Below are positions 13,901 through 28,900 of a stretch of DNA of 64,000 nucleotides, piece after piece. The first letter of the stretch is position 1. Every line of letters starts with the position of its first letter. Source of the DNA: Aphis gossypii (Eukaryota > Arthropoda > Insecta > Hemiptera > Aphididae); NCBI RefSeq assembly GCF_020184175.1, contig NC_065531.1:88134604-88198603 (forward strand), in the 5' to 3' direction. Position numbers and translations under genes: made by a program. The notes beneath the pieces were generated by a model. It had not been told where the DNA came from, ran no database searches, and saw only the letters and a list, made by a program, of their open reading frames with translations.

Positions 13901-16900
13901 TTTTTTTAATAGTATTGACATTAATTATATTTATAAAAAATAATAATTAACAATACGAAACTATGCATTTATAGGTTGCTACTAATTAATTATGCATTGC
14001 TTATTTTTGTTGACAAAACACGTAGGTATTTACAAATTTAAGTAAAAAAATAACTATTTTTCTAAACATCTTCAATAAAAAACATAATTATCAAAATTGA
14101 TGAATATTTAGTTAAAGTACCAGATGTTGTGTAGAAATTAAGCGGTACATTTGCAACAGCGTACAAATCATTAGAAAGTGATTTAAGTTTATCATTTATT
14201 ATGACCGATTTTCCAGTACCAGCTGCTCCAACCAACATAATTGCCTTCTTTTTATCAACCAATAAGTCGAGGAAATATCTTATTCTAGTTGTTTCTATTG
14301 TATTTACGAGTGTTTGCTGTAATTAATTGTAATAACGTATTAGTAACAAATATAGATGATTAATTACAAGAAGGTCAAGAAAGGTTAGAACATAATATAA
14401 CAAGACATAAATTATCATAGTTTTCAAGAAACACGGATATTAACAAAATAAGAAAACTTTTTAATACTTAAATTATACTTCTTTCAATTCATATAATTTA
14501 TAATTATTATTTGTTATAATTAACTAACATAATAATTACTTGTAAAGGTATGTCTGGATTAAGTTCGAATGGCGAAACAAGATCTGACCAAGGAAGAAAC
14601 TGTTTCGATTCAGAATCGATGAAATAATTGAAGACACTTCCTGATGATGGGATTTTAATAGTTTTAAACTCGGTTAACCACCATTTGGAAAATTCAACTC
14701 GCCAATCAATCAACTAAATGAAAACCGATTGAGCGTAATAATCACAAAGTAATGGAGAAATTATTATTATAAATATGTAATATATATTATTATGTTAATT
14801 ATATGAAGCCCTAATTATAGTAAATAATAATACTATTGTAGGCACCTGATCTTGGAATGTTGCCGATCCGAAAGCCCAAAGACAAGCGAACACAAAGTAC
14901 ATTTCGTACACATCTCTAGTGGTTTCTGGAGGACAATTTATCGGAGTCAGAAGACAATCGAGTAACGTGCACAACATTTGTATGTGCGTTATTTCCGGTA
15001 TGGGTGTTATAATTTTGAATTTTGTTTTCAGCGCCTCTAAACAGATTGGCACATATTTTTCAAATAATACCAAAAGAGCGGCTTTTTCGGTCGCATTATC
15101 CCTAGTGTCAATCCAACTAGCAACATAAGGGTTCCAGCCGAGATCTGCTGGGTTTAAGTAGAGTATACCAGCTCGAGAAACAGTGGCTGGCGTAGCCGAC
15201 CGCAAATTAGATATCTCGAACAGTAGACGCATTGTTGGTGTAAGAGCAATACGTTCATTGCTCGCCAATGTCAACACCTGTATTGTATATAATAGCAATA
15301 TAGTACGCATACATGGTTATGTAAGTCTAGGTTAGGTTATTGTTATTTAAAGAATTTATAATAATCGTATAAGACTGATAGAATTGTGTACCTTATTGTC
15401 ATCCATTACTGTGTTTAATGACTCAATCCACATTGGATCTATGTCACCGTCCATTACCATCCATTTGGATCCATCGCCAGACATTTGTGATTGATCTCTT
15501 ATCAAACACGAAAATAATCCTACTCAGATGTAAGCACAATGTTAGTATAATTACAAACAGGATTATATTGGTGTATGAAAACTCACCGTCTACCCATTCT
15601 CTGGTAGTCGGACTAATAACACCAAATAGTTCATCATTAGTAACTGCTTTTGGTTCGATGTCATTAAAATACGGTTTGAATTTCAAGTTTGCATAAGTCC
15701 TATACAATGTTTTCCAAACCTCAGACTTGCCCGTACCGGCCAAGCCAATTATGAAAACTGAATGTCTAACTTCTAATAACTCCACTAGTTGTACTACCTG
15801 AATGGACAAAATCCAAATTGTTATGAATAGAATGTTCCAAATAGTTATTTATTCATTTTTAAAAAAAAAATATTAACCTTGAGAATAAAATTATCCTCTG
15901 GTTGAAGTTTCAAATCAATCGCAGCTTGACGAACTTGTTTTTCGAAATCTAAATCGCGTTTTCGGGGCACATCTAGAGCAGGAAACAAGTCACCGATCAG
16001 TCCCATAAATATAGAAGTATCTTCCGTTACAATTTTTGGAGTATTGAAATCTCGAAGAGCTCGCATTAATACTTCATCTTCGGGACGATTTCTATCTGCC
16101 CGCTAAAATTAAAATGTAATAAATTTATGAAATTTATCTCAAAACATATATGCGTTTGAAACCTTTAAGATAAGTTATTATGTTTAATACAATTAATTTG
16201 GTTAAGATTAGTAATTTTATTATAAATAGTTCTACATAATAAAATATAATAAATACAAATATCTAAAAAATTATTATATAATAATAATAAATTATAGTTG
16301 TGTAAACTATAATATCATAATTAGATTTATACCTTTAACGACCCAGCAACAACCAATAGTGATTTGATAGCTCTTAGACCCCAATCATAATGATCTTGTT
16401 TGGATAGAAGTTCTTTGCAAAGCGAATATAACGTCAAGAATTTTCTAGCAAGTAACCTTGCGTTTTGGAATCCTTCAGCAATTAAGTTAATTTCACAAAT
16501 CAATTCAAAATCTGGTACAACCATAGCACAAGGCCTGTATAAATACATTTAAAGATTAATGTCGATAATGTTAGAAATTATTGATCGACTTACCTAAACA
16601 ACGCTTTAAGGTTCTCAGGAAGTTCAGCTCGTCCCGCGTACCCCGGGTTCATCGTAATAAACATGCCGATGGTTGGAATGAGATTAACATTGTCACCCAA
16701 TAAAAAACATGTGTTCTTTTTTGATTTAATGGAGTCTAATACAGATTTAACTTGAGTTGCCACCACGGACAAAACTTCTACAGATATTCTATTGAATTCA
16801 TCAAAACATCCCCAAGCACCGGTTTGAGCAAGGCCTTTGTAAATATTACCACATGACTAGAACCGAGGTTTTATTTTAAAAATATAAATATAATATTATA

Positions 16901-19900
16901 TGTATGTTAGTAAAAAGTATAATATTTTGTTTAAAAATAAATAATATTAATCATTTACTCTATAATCCATTTGTTCGGAGCAATTAAAAACGTAAACCAT
17001 CATTCCTATGGCTTTTCCTAAATCTTTGGTCGTCTCAGTTTTCCCGGTCCCGGCTGGTCCAGCTGGAGCGCCTCCCATTATTAAATGTAATGACTATTTT
17101 ATAGCATATTTATTCAAAATAAATGTGATTATTAATCTTCACAATACAATTTAATAAATTATATTTTCATTGTATAATTGAAAAAACGAGTATATACGTA
17201 AATTTCTATATATGTCTAATCCAGATATAGTTAAAAATACCTGTGTTAATGTTATGTAACATCTATCGGTCAAAGGAGTGACAACCAATCTAGGAGTATT
17301 TCCTAAGTATTCATACCAATATCGAAATTGCGCGTCACAAATATTGGCAAAACAATCCGATTCTTTGAAATCCCATCTTTTATGAAATGCAAGAATTTAT
17401 AGATTCCAAAATTAAATATATATTATTATTTTACCTGTGTCTTAGTTGACATTGCCATTGAAAAGCAGAAGCGGTTTCAATTTTCTGTTGAATCATTTTC
17501 GCCACAACATCCCGGCAGTGCACGTCAATAGTACAAATTGTATTCACTTTTTGTCGATCTCCTTTCGTTAAGTCGTCCAATAGCAAATCGATAAGTTCAT
17601 TCAATTGCACTATCTAAAATCATAATAAAATATTAAAATTTATACGATAAAATATTAATTAACTTAAAATTACTTGTTTTTTGTTGTATTCTTTCAAAGC
17701 GTTTTCATGTCCTATTTCAAGCTGAGCAAATGCATCGTTAGTTTCAGCAGTCCACCATATTTGAACACCACATAAAGCTGCCTGAGCCGGATAATCAAAT
17801 ATCCATAGCCTTCTTGGTTTTTCATCATAGGATTTTACTGCTTTACTGAAGTACTGACGACCTGATGAACGCATTATATCCGTCAATTTATTTAGCCATT
17901 TTTCAACCTAGACATTTAAAACAAATTTTGATCAATTAAAAATATAAATTCATGATTTATCGTTCTTTTTACTTGTCCAGAACATTCACAGTTTCCATTA
18001 AACTCAACGTATTCTCCATCTTTAGCGTACATACCAACTCCTAATTTATCTTTGATAAACTTTATTTTTGCCATCGAATCGTATAACTTGATCAAATGTC
18101 TGCGATTATATGATAAATTATTAATTTTATAAAACAAATTTAATATATTAGTTTAAATTACTTGCAAACGGATTCCGGATTATTACCATTTGATATTATA
18201 TCTAATAAATCGGCTGATGATATAAAATAAAACCTTGGATAAGTTAATCGTTTTGTTTCCAAATATTGTGCTAAAACTTTTTCACATTTAAACAACTCAT
18301 TTTGTATATTAACAAGTTTATTATACAATCCGGGTTTACTAGTGCCCTTTACAACGTTCGGATTAGCTCTAATATCCACTAGTAATGACTATGTATAAAA
18401 CATATTTAATAATTTTTATTATTATTAATATTTACATTTTATTTTTATTTTCATTCACCTTAAATTCCTTGTCAAGTAATTCGAATCGCCTCGTATCCTC
18501 TGGTAATTGTACCCGTATATCACCAGAACCAATAAAAATTGCTTCCAGATAAGCCCATATTCTTTGTACTTCCAACCACAAATTAATTACTCGATCAGCT
18601 GTATTTAATTTCAATTGCCAATTGGACACTTCATTATAAAAATATCCAACAAACTTTGAACTTAGCATATTTTGTAATTGGACTTGATTATCTTCTAATA
18701 CTTCTACTACTTCCTCCTTAACTTTAAGCAAATTAACTTTTGTTCTAGGATGGAGCTGATACTCGAATGACATCGTATTCCAAGTTTCAGTAAATTCTTT
18801 CAAAGACTTTTCCATACTCATTTCTTTCACAGACTTATCTACAATATTTTTTATATCTTCTTCATACACGTGTAAATTAAGTGAAACTAAATCATTTAGT
18901 GTTGTCGATTTCTCAATAGAAAACCTGACCTAAAATAATTTAATGGTATAAATACACTATATTGATATCAAATGTAAATAATATTACATTTGTGACATTC
19001 ATAAGTTCCGACCAGTGGCGTTCTTTCATTGCTGGGTTTTGTAGTTCACTTAATGCTCTTAAAGATGTCATCATGGTTTTGATCAAATCTTCGATGTATA
19101 CATATACTGACCAATCACGAATAACTTTATCCATCACTTAAAATAAAATGTATGTCAATAACTTCGTATAATTTTTGAAAATATTTATTCAAAACCTTTA
19201 AATGTGGACATTTTAATACCTTTTAATTCTTTTGCAAATCGTTTAAGTTCCATGTCTATATTCTCAGTGTCTACGTTACTCCACAGTGTAGATTTCCACA
19301 CATCTATCCAACCTCTTACTAGATACACAAAATCCCATAACTGTTTATTAAGACGTAGAGTTTTTTTAGTTGATAATAATATATTTGGCTCTGGTTGTGG
19401 AATTTCAAATAATACAGCTTGAGAGAGTAATTTTTCGTGCAAGTCTTCTAATTCCATTAAAGAATGATTTGCATTATCAATCTCTATGTAAGGGTTTTCA
19501 CATTTTGCACTAAATAAATGAGATTATAAGTTTTAGTAGGTGTGTTAAAAGGGCACTATTAATTAGAAAGAGAATCTTGATATTTACTTAAATTGAGGCT
19601 GTTTTATAAAATTCATTTTGAAAAACGTTTCACGTACGTTTAACAAAATTATTCTCCCGATTATTATTGATCCTTCTGTTTGAATTAAAGGAATTACTTG
19701 AGATTTGACGTTCAACGCATTTTTCTTAGTTATACTCCATTTTTCTGGTAATTCCTAAAAAAAAGAATACAATTTTAAAATAAAAAAGATGGTTAAGTAG
19801 GTAACGCTCTGTTGTACAGCATGTATCGAGTAGACCACGGACTTAGAGTAGGTAGGTCACTATAATGGATATGATAAATTTGATCCAATGACAGGTATCA

Positions 19901-22900
19901 CTGCAGGTATAGAAAAAATGAATCTGAACGGAGATAAAAGATATATTTTTCACTGGGTGGGGAAAAAGATGGTTTATGTTATAATGACCTGGATACTTCA
20001 AAATTAAATCATACACAGAAAATTCCAATTTAAACAACTGGTATATGTTTCGAGTTTTTATGACTAGTCATTTTTAACTATGAAAAAAATCTAAAATCAT
20101 TTAATAGTAATTAATGGTTAGTTTACGCGTGAAATTTTGATTTCGTAAAAAATTTAAACTTTAGAAAAAAAAATTTTAACTAGCCAACGCTCAACATCAT
20201 TAATAATTATTGTAAGCCAACCTTATAGAAAATTTTGCATTACATTTTCAACTCTTAGGTATCTACTTATGTTAAAAAAAATTTTTAATTTTTTAATACA
20301 AAATAATTTGCATATTCATGATTTTATCGAATTTCGTCAATATTTGAACTTTAAAAGATAATAAAGAATAATTGTAACCACGTATTCTTATAATTTTTGA
20401 ATTACTATAAGATTAATTTATGGGGAACTTTTTATTAAATTTTCAAGTATTTTGACTCAGCCAAAAAAATGTTATCGATATTTATAAAAAAAAAACTAAA
20501 CAAAACCGAATATTTCAAATGTCTATAAAATAAACGAAATATTTTGAAAATTAAATTATGTAAAGAAAATACCGATATAAATAATTGGTGAAACTTAGTA
20601 TCTATAGCTTATACTTTTTGAATAAAAATAAGTATTGAATTTCGTTTGAGGATAATTATAGATTGTTATCGATACGTGATTTCATAAAAATTTAAAATTC
20701 AAACTCTCATATAACATGTTTTCCTATAATGAAGCTTCAAGTTTTATTTATAACTATTTGAAGATACATTTATGTAAAACTTAGTGTTGAATTTTTACGA
20801 ATTTTCAACTACTTGCAAATTTTCGCGATTTGACCTATTTCGAAAAAATTTGAATTTTAAACGCTTATAAAAAAAAAATTGTGATCAACTGATGATCTTA
20901 ATGACTTATGAAAAACCTTGTATTAAATTTTCAAGTTTTTTTGGGAACTCAAAATTTTTTATCGACACTTCAAAAAATATTACTCAGAAAATTTTTAAAT
21001 TTCAGTTGTCTATAAATAACTTAAAAAAAGCTATAATCGTTTGAAAATTTAACTGTTTGTAGATAACATTAACAAAAAAATTTCGTGAAAACTTCAAGTA
21101 TTTACAGTGATTCGTTTTTGAGTAACAACCATTTAAAAAATCAATTTTGTCGAAAACTGGTTTTGCGTAAAAATTCCCGTTTTCCGTCATTTTTTTTTTT
21201 TTTTGTTTTTCCCGATTTTTTTAAAAACTACAGAAAATTTCTTACTTTTGTTTTCTATAAGCCACCAAAGATATTCACTTTGAGGCAAGTTATGATGTAC
21301 ATTGTACACACAAAAAAAAAACACATTGAAAATTCAATATATTTATCACTTTGTTCTAAAATATTTTTTAATCTAAAATACGTAATACCCATTACTTAAA
21401 ATCTAGTCATGCTAGAATCTTTCTTGTACTAAATGTCTAAATGAGCCTTTAAGACGCCTAATGTCGATTGTCAATGCAGAGCCTTCTTTTGACAATTTGC
21501 TAAATTTTTAATATATATATTCAATATAAGTTATTATTATCACCAGATAATAATATTTTATATAAATGTAAGCTGTATATATTTAATTTACTTTTTTCTT
21601 ATTGTAAAAATTTCTGACATAAAAATATACATTGTAATGTCAAAAACGGCTAAGCTAACTAATAAAATAAATAAATAAATGTACTAAGACACACGGATAA
21701 ATATATATGGTTAGTTATAAGTTTATAATATAATAATGAAAATGATCATTACCTGCTTCAAGATATACACATCTTCTGGCATTTCTACGTCATACACTTT
21801 TAGTAGATGTAATATTTCTCCAATTGGCTCGAACATTGAATCATATTCCTCTTGCCTCTCTCGAACATTAAATAAATGTCCCATAATTTTTACAAGTCCT
21901 TCATAGTCCCCTTCTTCCAATGGTTTTAAAAGACCAATGTCTGTTTCCATAGTGAAATCTCGTAATGAACGCAAACTAATAATTCAAATACAATATATAT
22001 GAAGTATTATTTCTATCAAGTTTATATTATATTACCTATTCACTACTTTGTTAACCAAATATGTTTTGAATAAATCTGACCAACTGGTAATTAATTTTAA
22101 AAGATCTCTTTTAAAAGGTTTAATATCTATAGTTAACCAAACATCAAATGTCATGATTTCATCTATTTTGTCGACTTTTTGATAGATATTATCAAAAAGG
22201 TTAATCTAAATACAATATTATGATCAAGCTTAAAGTATATTTTATACAACGTATTAAATACAGGCTTATAATATTTTTGTACATACTTTGTTTTGAAAAT
22301 CAATCAGTTTTGGGGAAGAATGTAAAACTAATGGATTACCATCTTCATCAACGTCATATTGAATTTCTAGTTCTTCTGATGATAGATCTCTACCGTATAA
22401 TAAAAAAGTTGACAATGCATCATTTTGATTAGTTAGCCAAACCATAGAATAATCTTGGTACTGCACAATGTATTCAAGAGCCTGAAATACAACCGAAATA
22501 CGAATTATCTAGTAAATGACATACAGATAATAAGTACAGTTAATTAGATCTAGTCTTACTTTATTGGTTGTAATCTTTACTTGTTCAAGTATATTATCTA
22601 TGTATTCTACCACCGTTTCGACATTCTTTATATCTACCTACAATTATATATTAAAAATTACATTTAAATAAATACGTATTCAATATTTAAGTTTTTACAT
22701 TATAAGATGGATAGCTATCAGCAATTCTTTCCATGTACGATCCCATTTCGACCATATCTTCAAGTAAAGAAGTAACCAATCCTAAGAAATTTGGTTCATC
22801 TTCAATTTCCAAATTAGGTGAGAAACGGGGGAAATTATCGTTATCGAGAAAGTATACAACCAAAAACATTGGTAAAGTTCCGTTGAGATTTGTTATTTCA

Positions 22901-25900
22901 TCGTTGATATACTTGAGACTGTAATTGTTTTTAAAATTAGTTTAACTAAATTTGTATACAAATAAGGCCTGACGCTTGTAATTAATTAAAGAATTATTTT
23001 AAAATAACAGGAGGTACTTAGTCGTAGGTATACATACAAAGAAAACATCACTGCAAATAATCTAAAATAATTGACAAATTAAAAACTGTTGAATATTTTA
23101 TGGAGAATTAAATTAAAATTATTTTTTATTAGGTATTATTGATTGATTTTAATTCTACATTCTAAAATTAAATAACATTTTTACTAATGGTAAAATAGTA
23201 AAATATACCATGGTAAAAACTTTTTAAATGTATTGATACATATAATTTCAGCCACTTTTCGCTACATTAACATTTAAAAACAATATTCAATTTTTTTTTT
23301 TCATAAATCTAAAAATATTTAATAATACTTAGAAAATAAGTAATATATTCTTACATTAATAATATGTTAACTATTTTATTATACATATTTTATAATTTTA
23401 TAATTAATATTTTATACCTGCAAAGAGTTGCATCTTGTAACTCCGTAAATACTATTTCATCAACATAGTATTTATATTTATCCCACATTAACTTTCTTTC
23501 AATATTAGATAAAATAATTTCTGCCTGAATATCTATATAGTCTAGTTTTTCTTCACCGTTATATTCTTCTTCAAATATTTCTTCTGAAATAATTTCTTCT
23601 TGATTTTCTGTATAGTCTAATTTTTCTTCTCCGTTATATTCTTCTTCAAATATTTCTTCTGAAATAATTTCTTCTTGATTTTCTGTATAGTCTAATTTTT
23701 CTTCTTCGTTATTTTCTTCTTCCAATATTTCTTCTAAAATAATTGCTTCTTGATTTTCTATAACTATCATAATATTAACCATCAACGTTTGTCATCTTAA
23801 CTTAATATTATTTTAAGAAAGTCCCTTAATGAGACAATATTTATGAATTTAAATAATACATCTATTTAAAAATAAACTATGTTTTATTCGTTACCGTTAA
23901 AGCACGGATTTCTATGCAATCGTATATTTTTTCCTTTTTACTTTTTTTTTAATTTTTGTCAGTTATCTTAGCGAATCATAATATTTTGAATCTAATGATA
24001 AATATTTTTGCGAAATTCAAAATATATTGAATATTAAAGCAAACATTTAAAAAAATAAAATAATGTAAAAAATAATTCATTGCCAACTTCACAATGTCAA
24101 ATAAAATAATTTTGTTGGCATAAAATAATAACTGAATTAAAGATAAGATCAATAATCGATAACGATAAACTCTTGGGTCTACCTATAATCTTAATAATTG
24201 CTCTTGTTGTGTCAGTCAGTTATCAACGTACCACTCAGTATTACGCCGTTTGTCGTTTTGTTGTTGAAACTTTGAAAAGTATACTATTATTAATTTTAAT
24301 AATAAATACAATTTTAAAAATATATTAGTTTATTCAGTAAATTTTTTTTCATTAAGCATTTAAGTGATTACCTAATTATTATAAGTTGTTTAATTTGTAA
24401 ATTTCAGATAAATAAAAAAAAAATGTCTTGCATATTTTTTGCATATTTTATGATTTATGCTGCATATTATATGGCATGTTTCGATGCTTTTTAGTGCATA
24501 AAAATCCGTGCCCTAATTTATCATTTTAAAAATAAATGTGATGAAGTTAACTTACTCAAATTTGGATCTAATAATGGAACATTGTGAAATAATAAAAGAT
24601 CTTCTTTAAGCAATCGTTGTATCTTAGTACTAGCGTCTTGCACTTCGGCGTACCTAGCGATTTTTTTTTCTGTCAATTTATGATCGAACGCTATTCGTTT
24701 TGTATTCTTATCACGCATATACATTGGCTTATTAATCCATTGACTACTTAAAATGATAATTTTTTCAAAATTTTCATGGGTTTGCATTACACGCTCGTAA
24801 ATATGTTTAGTCAAATCATGAATAGTGCTAATTGTATTTTGTAAAGATATAGGTGACACAAATTGATCATTTTCAGATTCTTCGTCCAAATCATGTTCAC
24901 TCGAGTAAACAATATCTATTTATAAGATGATATTAAACTTATTTAGTAATCTAATATTATATTTTATGTATAGGTACGTTATTACTTATAGCTTATTAGT
25001 TATTCAGAGATAAGAAACTGTTTTTTACCTTCCGAATTCCATGTAACAAACTTTTGAGCATCTTCAATAAGGTTATCAATATTCTCTATTTCTTGAATGA
25101 TTAACTGTAATTCTGTAGGATGGGTTTCTGTTCTTAGCATATTATACCTAAATTTATTATGAAATGTAATTTTGTAATAAATTAATATTTAAAATCAAAG
25201 TATTTTTTTATTAGAACATAATTTTTGAATTTCACTTACACATTGAATATAACATTTAAAGGCTATAGTTTAAACACAATACACTTAAATACTTAAGCCT
25301 AATATTTAAATACTTTAATACCAAGTTACAAACAATTAATATTGTCTATAACATGTTATAAATCAATAAGTAGTGAACTAATGGTTCCTTAACCATAATT
25401 TAGTAGCCTATGATTAGTTTATTAGGTAAATTAATACATGTTTTTGCAACCTAGCACATAAGTTTTTTTTAATAATTGTTTATTTTATATTTATAGGTAT
25501 AAAAAAAACAACTAATACAACAAACTTTTTAAACGATTTTTAAATACTATAAAAGTTGAAATCTTAAATAACATCACTAACCATTTAACTATTTCTTCAA
25601 TATCTCTTTTATATTTTAAAATCAGATTTTCTCGTTTATAGAGCTTAATTGCATCGTATGGTATATCATCTATTCCAATCCCAAACATTGGATTTTTGAA
25701 ATTATAATTGCAGAGAATTATGTATCTAGTTACTTTAATTGCTGCATCCAGCTTTAAAAAAATGAAAAATAAAAACAATTATAATTATTATTTGCATGAT
25801 AATTGTTTATAAATTAAAAATGATTACTTCTTCAGAAAAGTTCAAACTGATTGTCTTATTATTGTTAATTGTGAAAAGCGGTTGTACTATTTTTTCCTGT

Positions 25901-28900
25901 ATCTGTATTGGTACAACACGCTTCCATTCTTCAAACAAAGGACTTAAATAATTTTTAAATTTATCCTTTAATTGTTCAGCCTTTATATTGATTTGATCTC
26001 CTCTTGGAGTTTTCATGATTCTGTACAACAATAAAAAAGAATAATGAAAGTCTTAAGTACAAATCTAAATTTATTAAGGTATAGGTATTAAATAGTTACA
26101 TAAGTTATTACTTATTACTTATGTAATACTTATTTGTCGTAAAATAAGTAATAATAATACTATTTATAATAATAAATACTATGTATACTATTATTATAAT
26201 ACTATTATAATACTTATTTATAACGAATTACTGGTTTAAAATAGTATAAATTATATATTATATTATGTGATATTTACGACAAGTCAAAAGACTGAATAGC
26301 TTTTAAATCTTCCAATAATCGATTATTTATCCGCGAGTTACCCCACATGATCGCTCTAGCCACGAGTGGATATTCTTGGTCCATTTCTTCTGGTATAAAT
26401 CGCATTTCGTAATAATCACTTTTCTCGATTCCGGTATCTATCACCGTTCCTGATAGACGGTCAATAAGTTTCTAAGGACATTAAAAAAAAAATAGTTTCA
26501 ACTTCTAAGTTGGAGTAATTTTAATATTAAAAAAATAAAGGGTTGATACTAACTAACTCCCGAGCCAATTCCAAGTCCAATAGATCTAACGCTTTTTCGA
26601 AATGCTTTTCCACAATACTCGCTACAATAGGACGATTTAGCACGGTCGAACCAAATATCATTATAAACTGTAAATTTAAGGTAAATACGATTGTAAAAGG
26701 ATGGAAAAGTGGGTAGGTTCCACTCTTCTCTACAGTATATGCATATGGTGAGTCACTATAATGGATGTGTTGAATTTAAATTCAATGATATAGATACCTG
26801 CATCATTATTCGTTATAATATATGAAAATCTGATGATGGTATATTACTCTATTAGCCTATACCACGTATAATGTTATGATTTTTGTATTGCTATTAAAGT
26901 AATTTATTTTACTTTTAAGTAATATGATAGGTTGGTTTAATAATTCATAAAACCATTGAATTTTTCATAATTATATTAGTATTTCATTAATCATTATGTT
27001 GAAAAATGCATTATCACTTTAGTTTTGTGTACAATGTACAAATGATATACATCATGTACATGATACATTTCTTTACTTATATTTATATTTTTAATTTCAT
27101 CGTTTTATTTATACTAATCATCATTAAATAATTACTTAAAGTATACCTAATTTATTTATAATCTTATAAAATAAATTGAGTATAAAAAATCCATATAGCA
27201 AAAAGACTGCTTTTATAATTCAAGTTGATAATTAAGAATTTAGATAATAATTAATTTTGAGGTTCCATCAAAAATTAGACTCGGGCCCCAAAATTTCTTA
27301 GTTGGGCTCTGGCTTTATATTTAAAAAAAGGTATATGTCAACCTTCAGTACTTCAATATAAGTATCTATTTAATAGGTACGTAATTAGTATTATTAGTTT
27401 GAATTATATTTCATAAGTTCAGTGTAAAAGCTTATGTGTGTATATTTTATAATCTAAATATAAAATTAAAAGAGAGTAATTTTACTTTGTGAAATGACAT
27501 TAGATTGTCGATGTTTTCGAAACAGGCTTTTGAAACAGTGGCTAAACGATTGTCAATATCATTCGACATATTTAAATAGTAATTGTAGTCCTCCAGAAAC
27601 GAGGCGTTATTTACGTCATTCAATAAATCCAATGGATCGTAAGCTATAGAAACCAACTTTTCCATATACTTTGTAAACCGAAGATACATGTTTTCAATCA
27701 TTGGACTATACCAACAGCCAATGAGTCCACCCACATCCACTTTTTCCAATTTTTGATAATCAATAAAGTTTATTATCATCGACTAAAACAATATAATTTT
27801 AATACATAATAATTAATATTTGTGTAGCTATATGGCTGTATAAAATGCAATGAAATCGTACCTAGTTAAATTATAGTTTTAGTTTAAAATTATAATTTTT
27901 TTTTTCTTTAATATTGCCATAGTTCATAAATAATTAATAATTAATAACTAAACCAATTTTTCGCTCTGCGGTATAATTAATAGGTATATGACTTGCAAAG
28001 ATTCGTGTTTTTGACAATTTTGTAAAACTTAGATTTCAAATACTTATAAAAAAAATCTATATATTATATATATTCGTTACTTTTAAACGGTTATATGTAC
28101 AACTTATGAAGAATTTCATATTAAATTCTTAAACTTTTTGATTAAGAAAAAAATCTAAAAAAAATTAAAAATTGAAAATTCCCATTACAACAACTTTAAA
28201 TATTACTCATACGAGGTTTAGAAAATGTTACTATAAATATTTACTAAAAATATCAAGTCGCTACAATAATAAATTTTTAATTTACAATTAATATCCAAAT
28301 CAATTTCATCTCAAAAATTGGAGTTTCATAAATATTTCTATTTTCCACTGTTTCAGCTTTTTTTAGTTTTTACATAATTTTTAAGAATACTAGAATGTTT
28401 TTACTTTCTAAACTAACTAGATAAAATTTACTAAAAAACACCGATCAACGTTAAAGATTAAAGCATATTTTCTGCTCCAATACGAAATAACAAACACAAA
28501 TAAAAATTAATAAAAAAAAACACATTATTGTAAAATAAATACATTGCTCCACTCAGAATTTAAAATACGAATTTTAGGAGGTACTATAGGTATTGACAAT
28601 AAATACAATGATAACAAAATAATAGTTTTAATTTTTACAATAAAATTAATTAATGAACTAACTCAGAAAATATTAAAAAAACCACTCTTAATTTAATTTC
28701 AAAACTCAAATATGTAAGTATAGTAGTTATTAGTATTTTTTTTTTTTTTTAGTTATAGTATTTTGAAATAATACATAGCCACATAAATATACTAATATAT
28801 AATATAACTACTATATTTCTAACATACTTTAATACAATTTAACCGATCTTCAAATGCGTCAAGACTCTGAAAAATATCATTTGTGTGGAAGTTCCAATAA

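Larger units (their letters stand above)
22036..25751 (-). other. Dynein exons 13-20: distal tail
   Basis: Exons: 25582-25751, 25029-25147, 24556-24915, 23418-23520 (alternative upper end 23763), 22699-22918, 22560-22637, 22287-22481, 22036-22205. They cover about aa 707-1178 in the shorter model. Exon 17 begins SLKYINDEI, aligning with SLKYL in the vertebrate protein. Exon 19 contains FLLYGRDLSSEELE, matching the FLLYG-x-x-L-x-x-EE segment. Exon 16 has two phase-compatible acceptors, and the choice adds or removes an 81-residue acidic repeat (see 23521-23763). Confidence 0.82.

Noticed and set aside
14919..15128. Plus-strand 69-codon open frame
   Set aside because: Antisense shadow of dynein exon 37.
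26090..26240. Repeated TAAGTATTA-like words in a dynein intron
   Set aside because: Low-complexity A/T sequence without a stable unit or boundaries.
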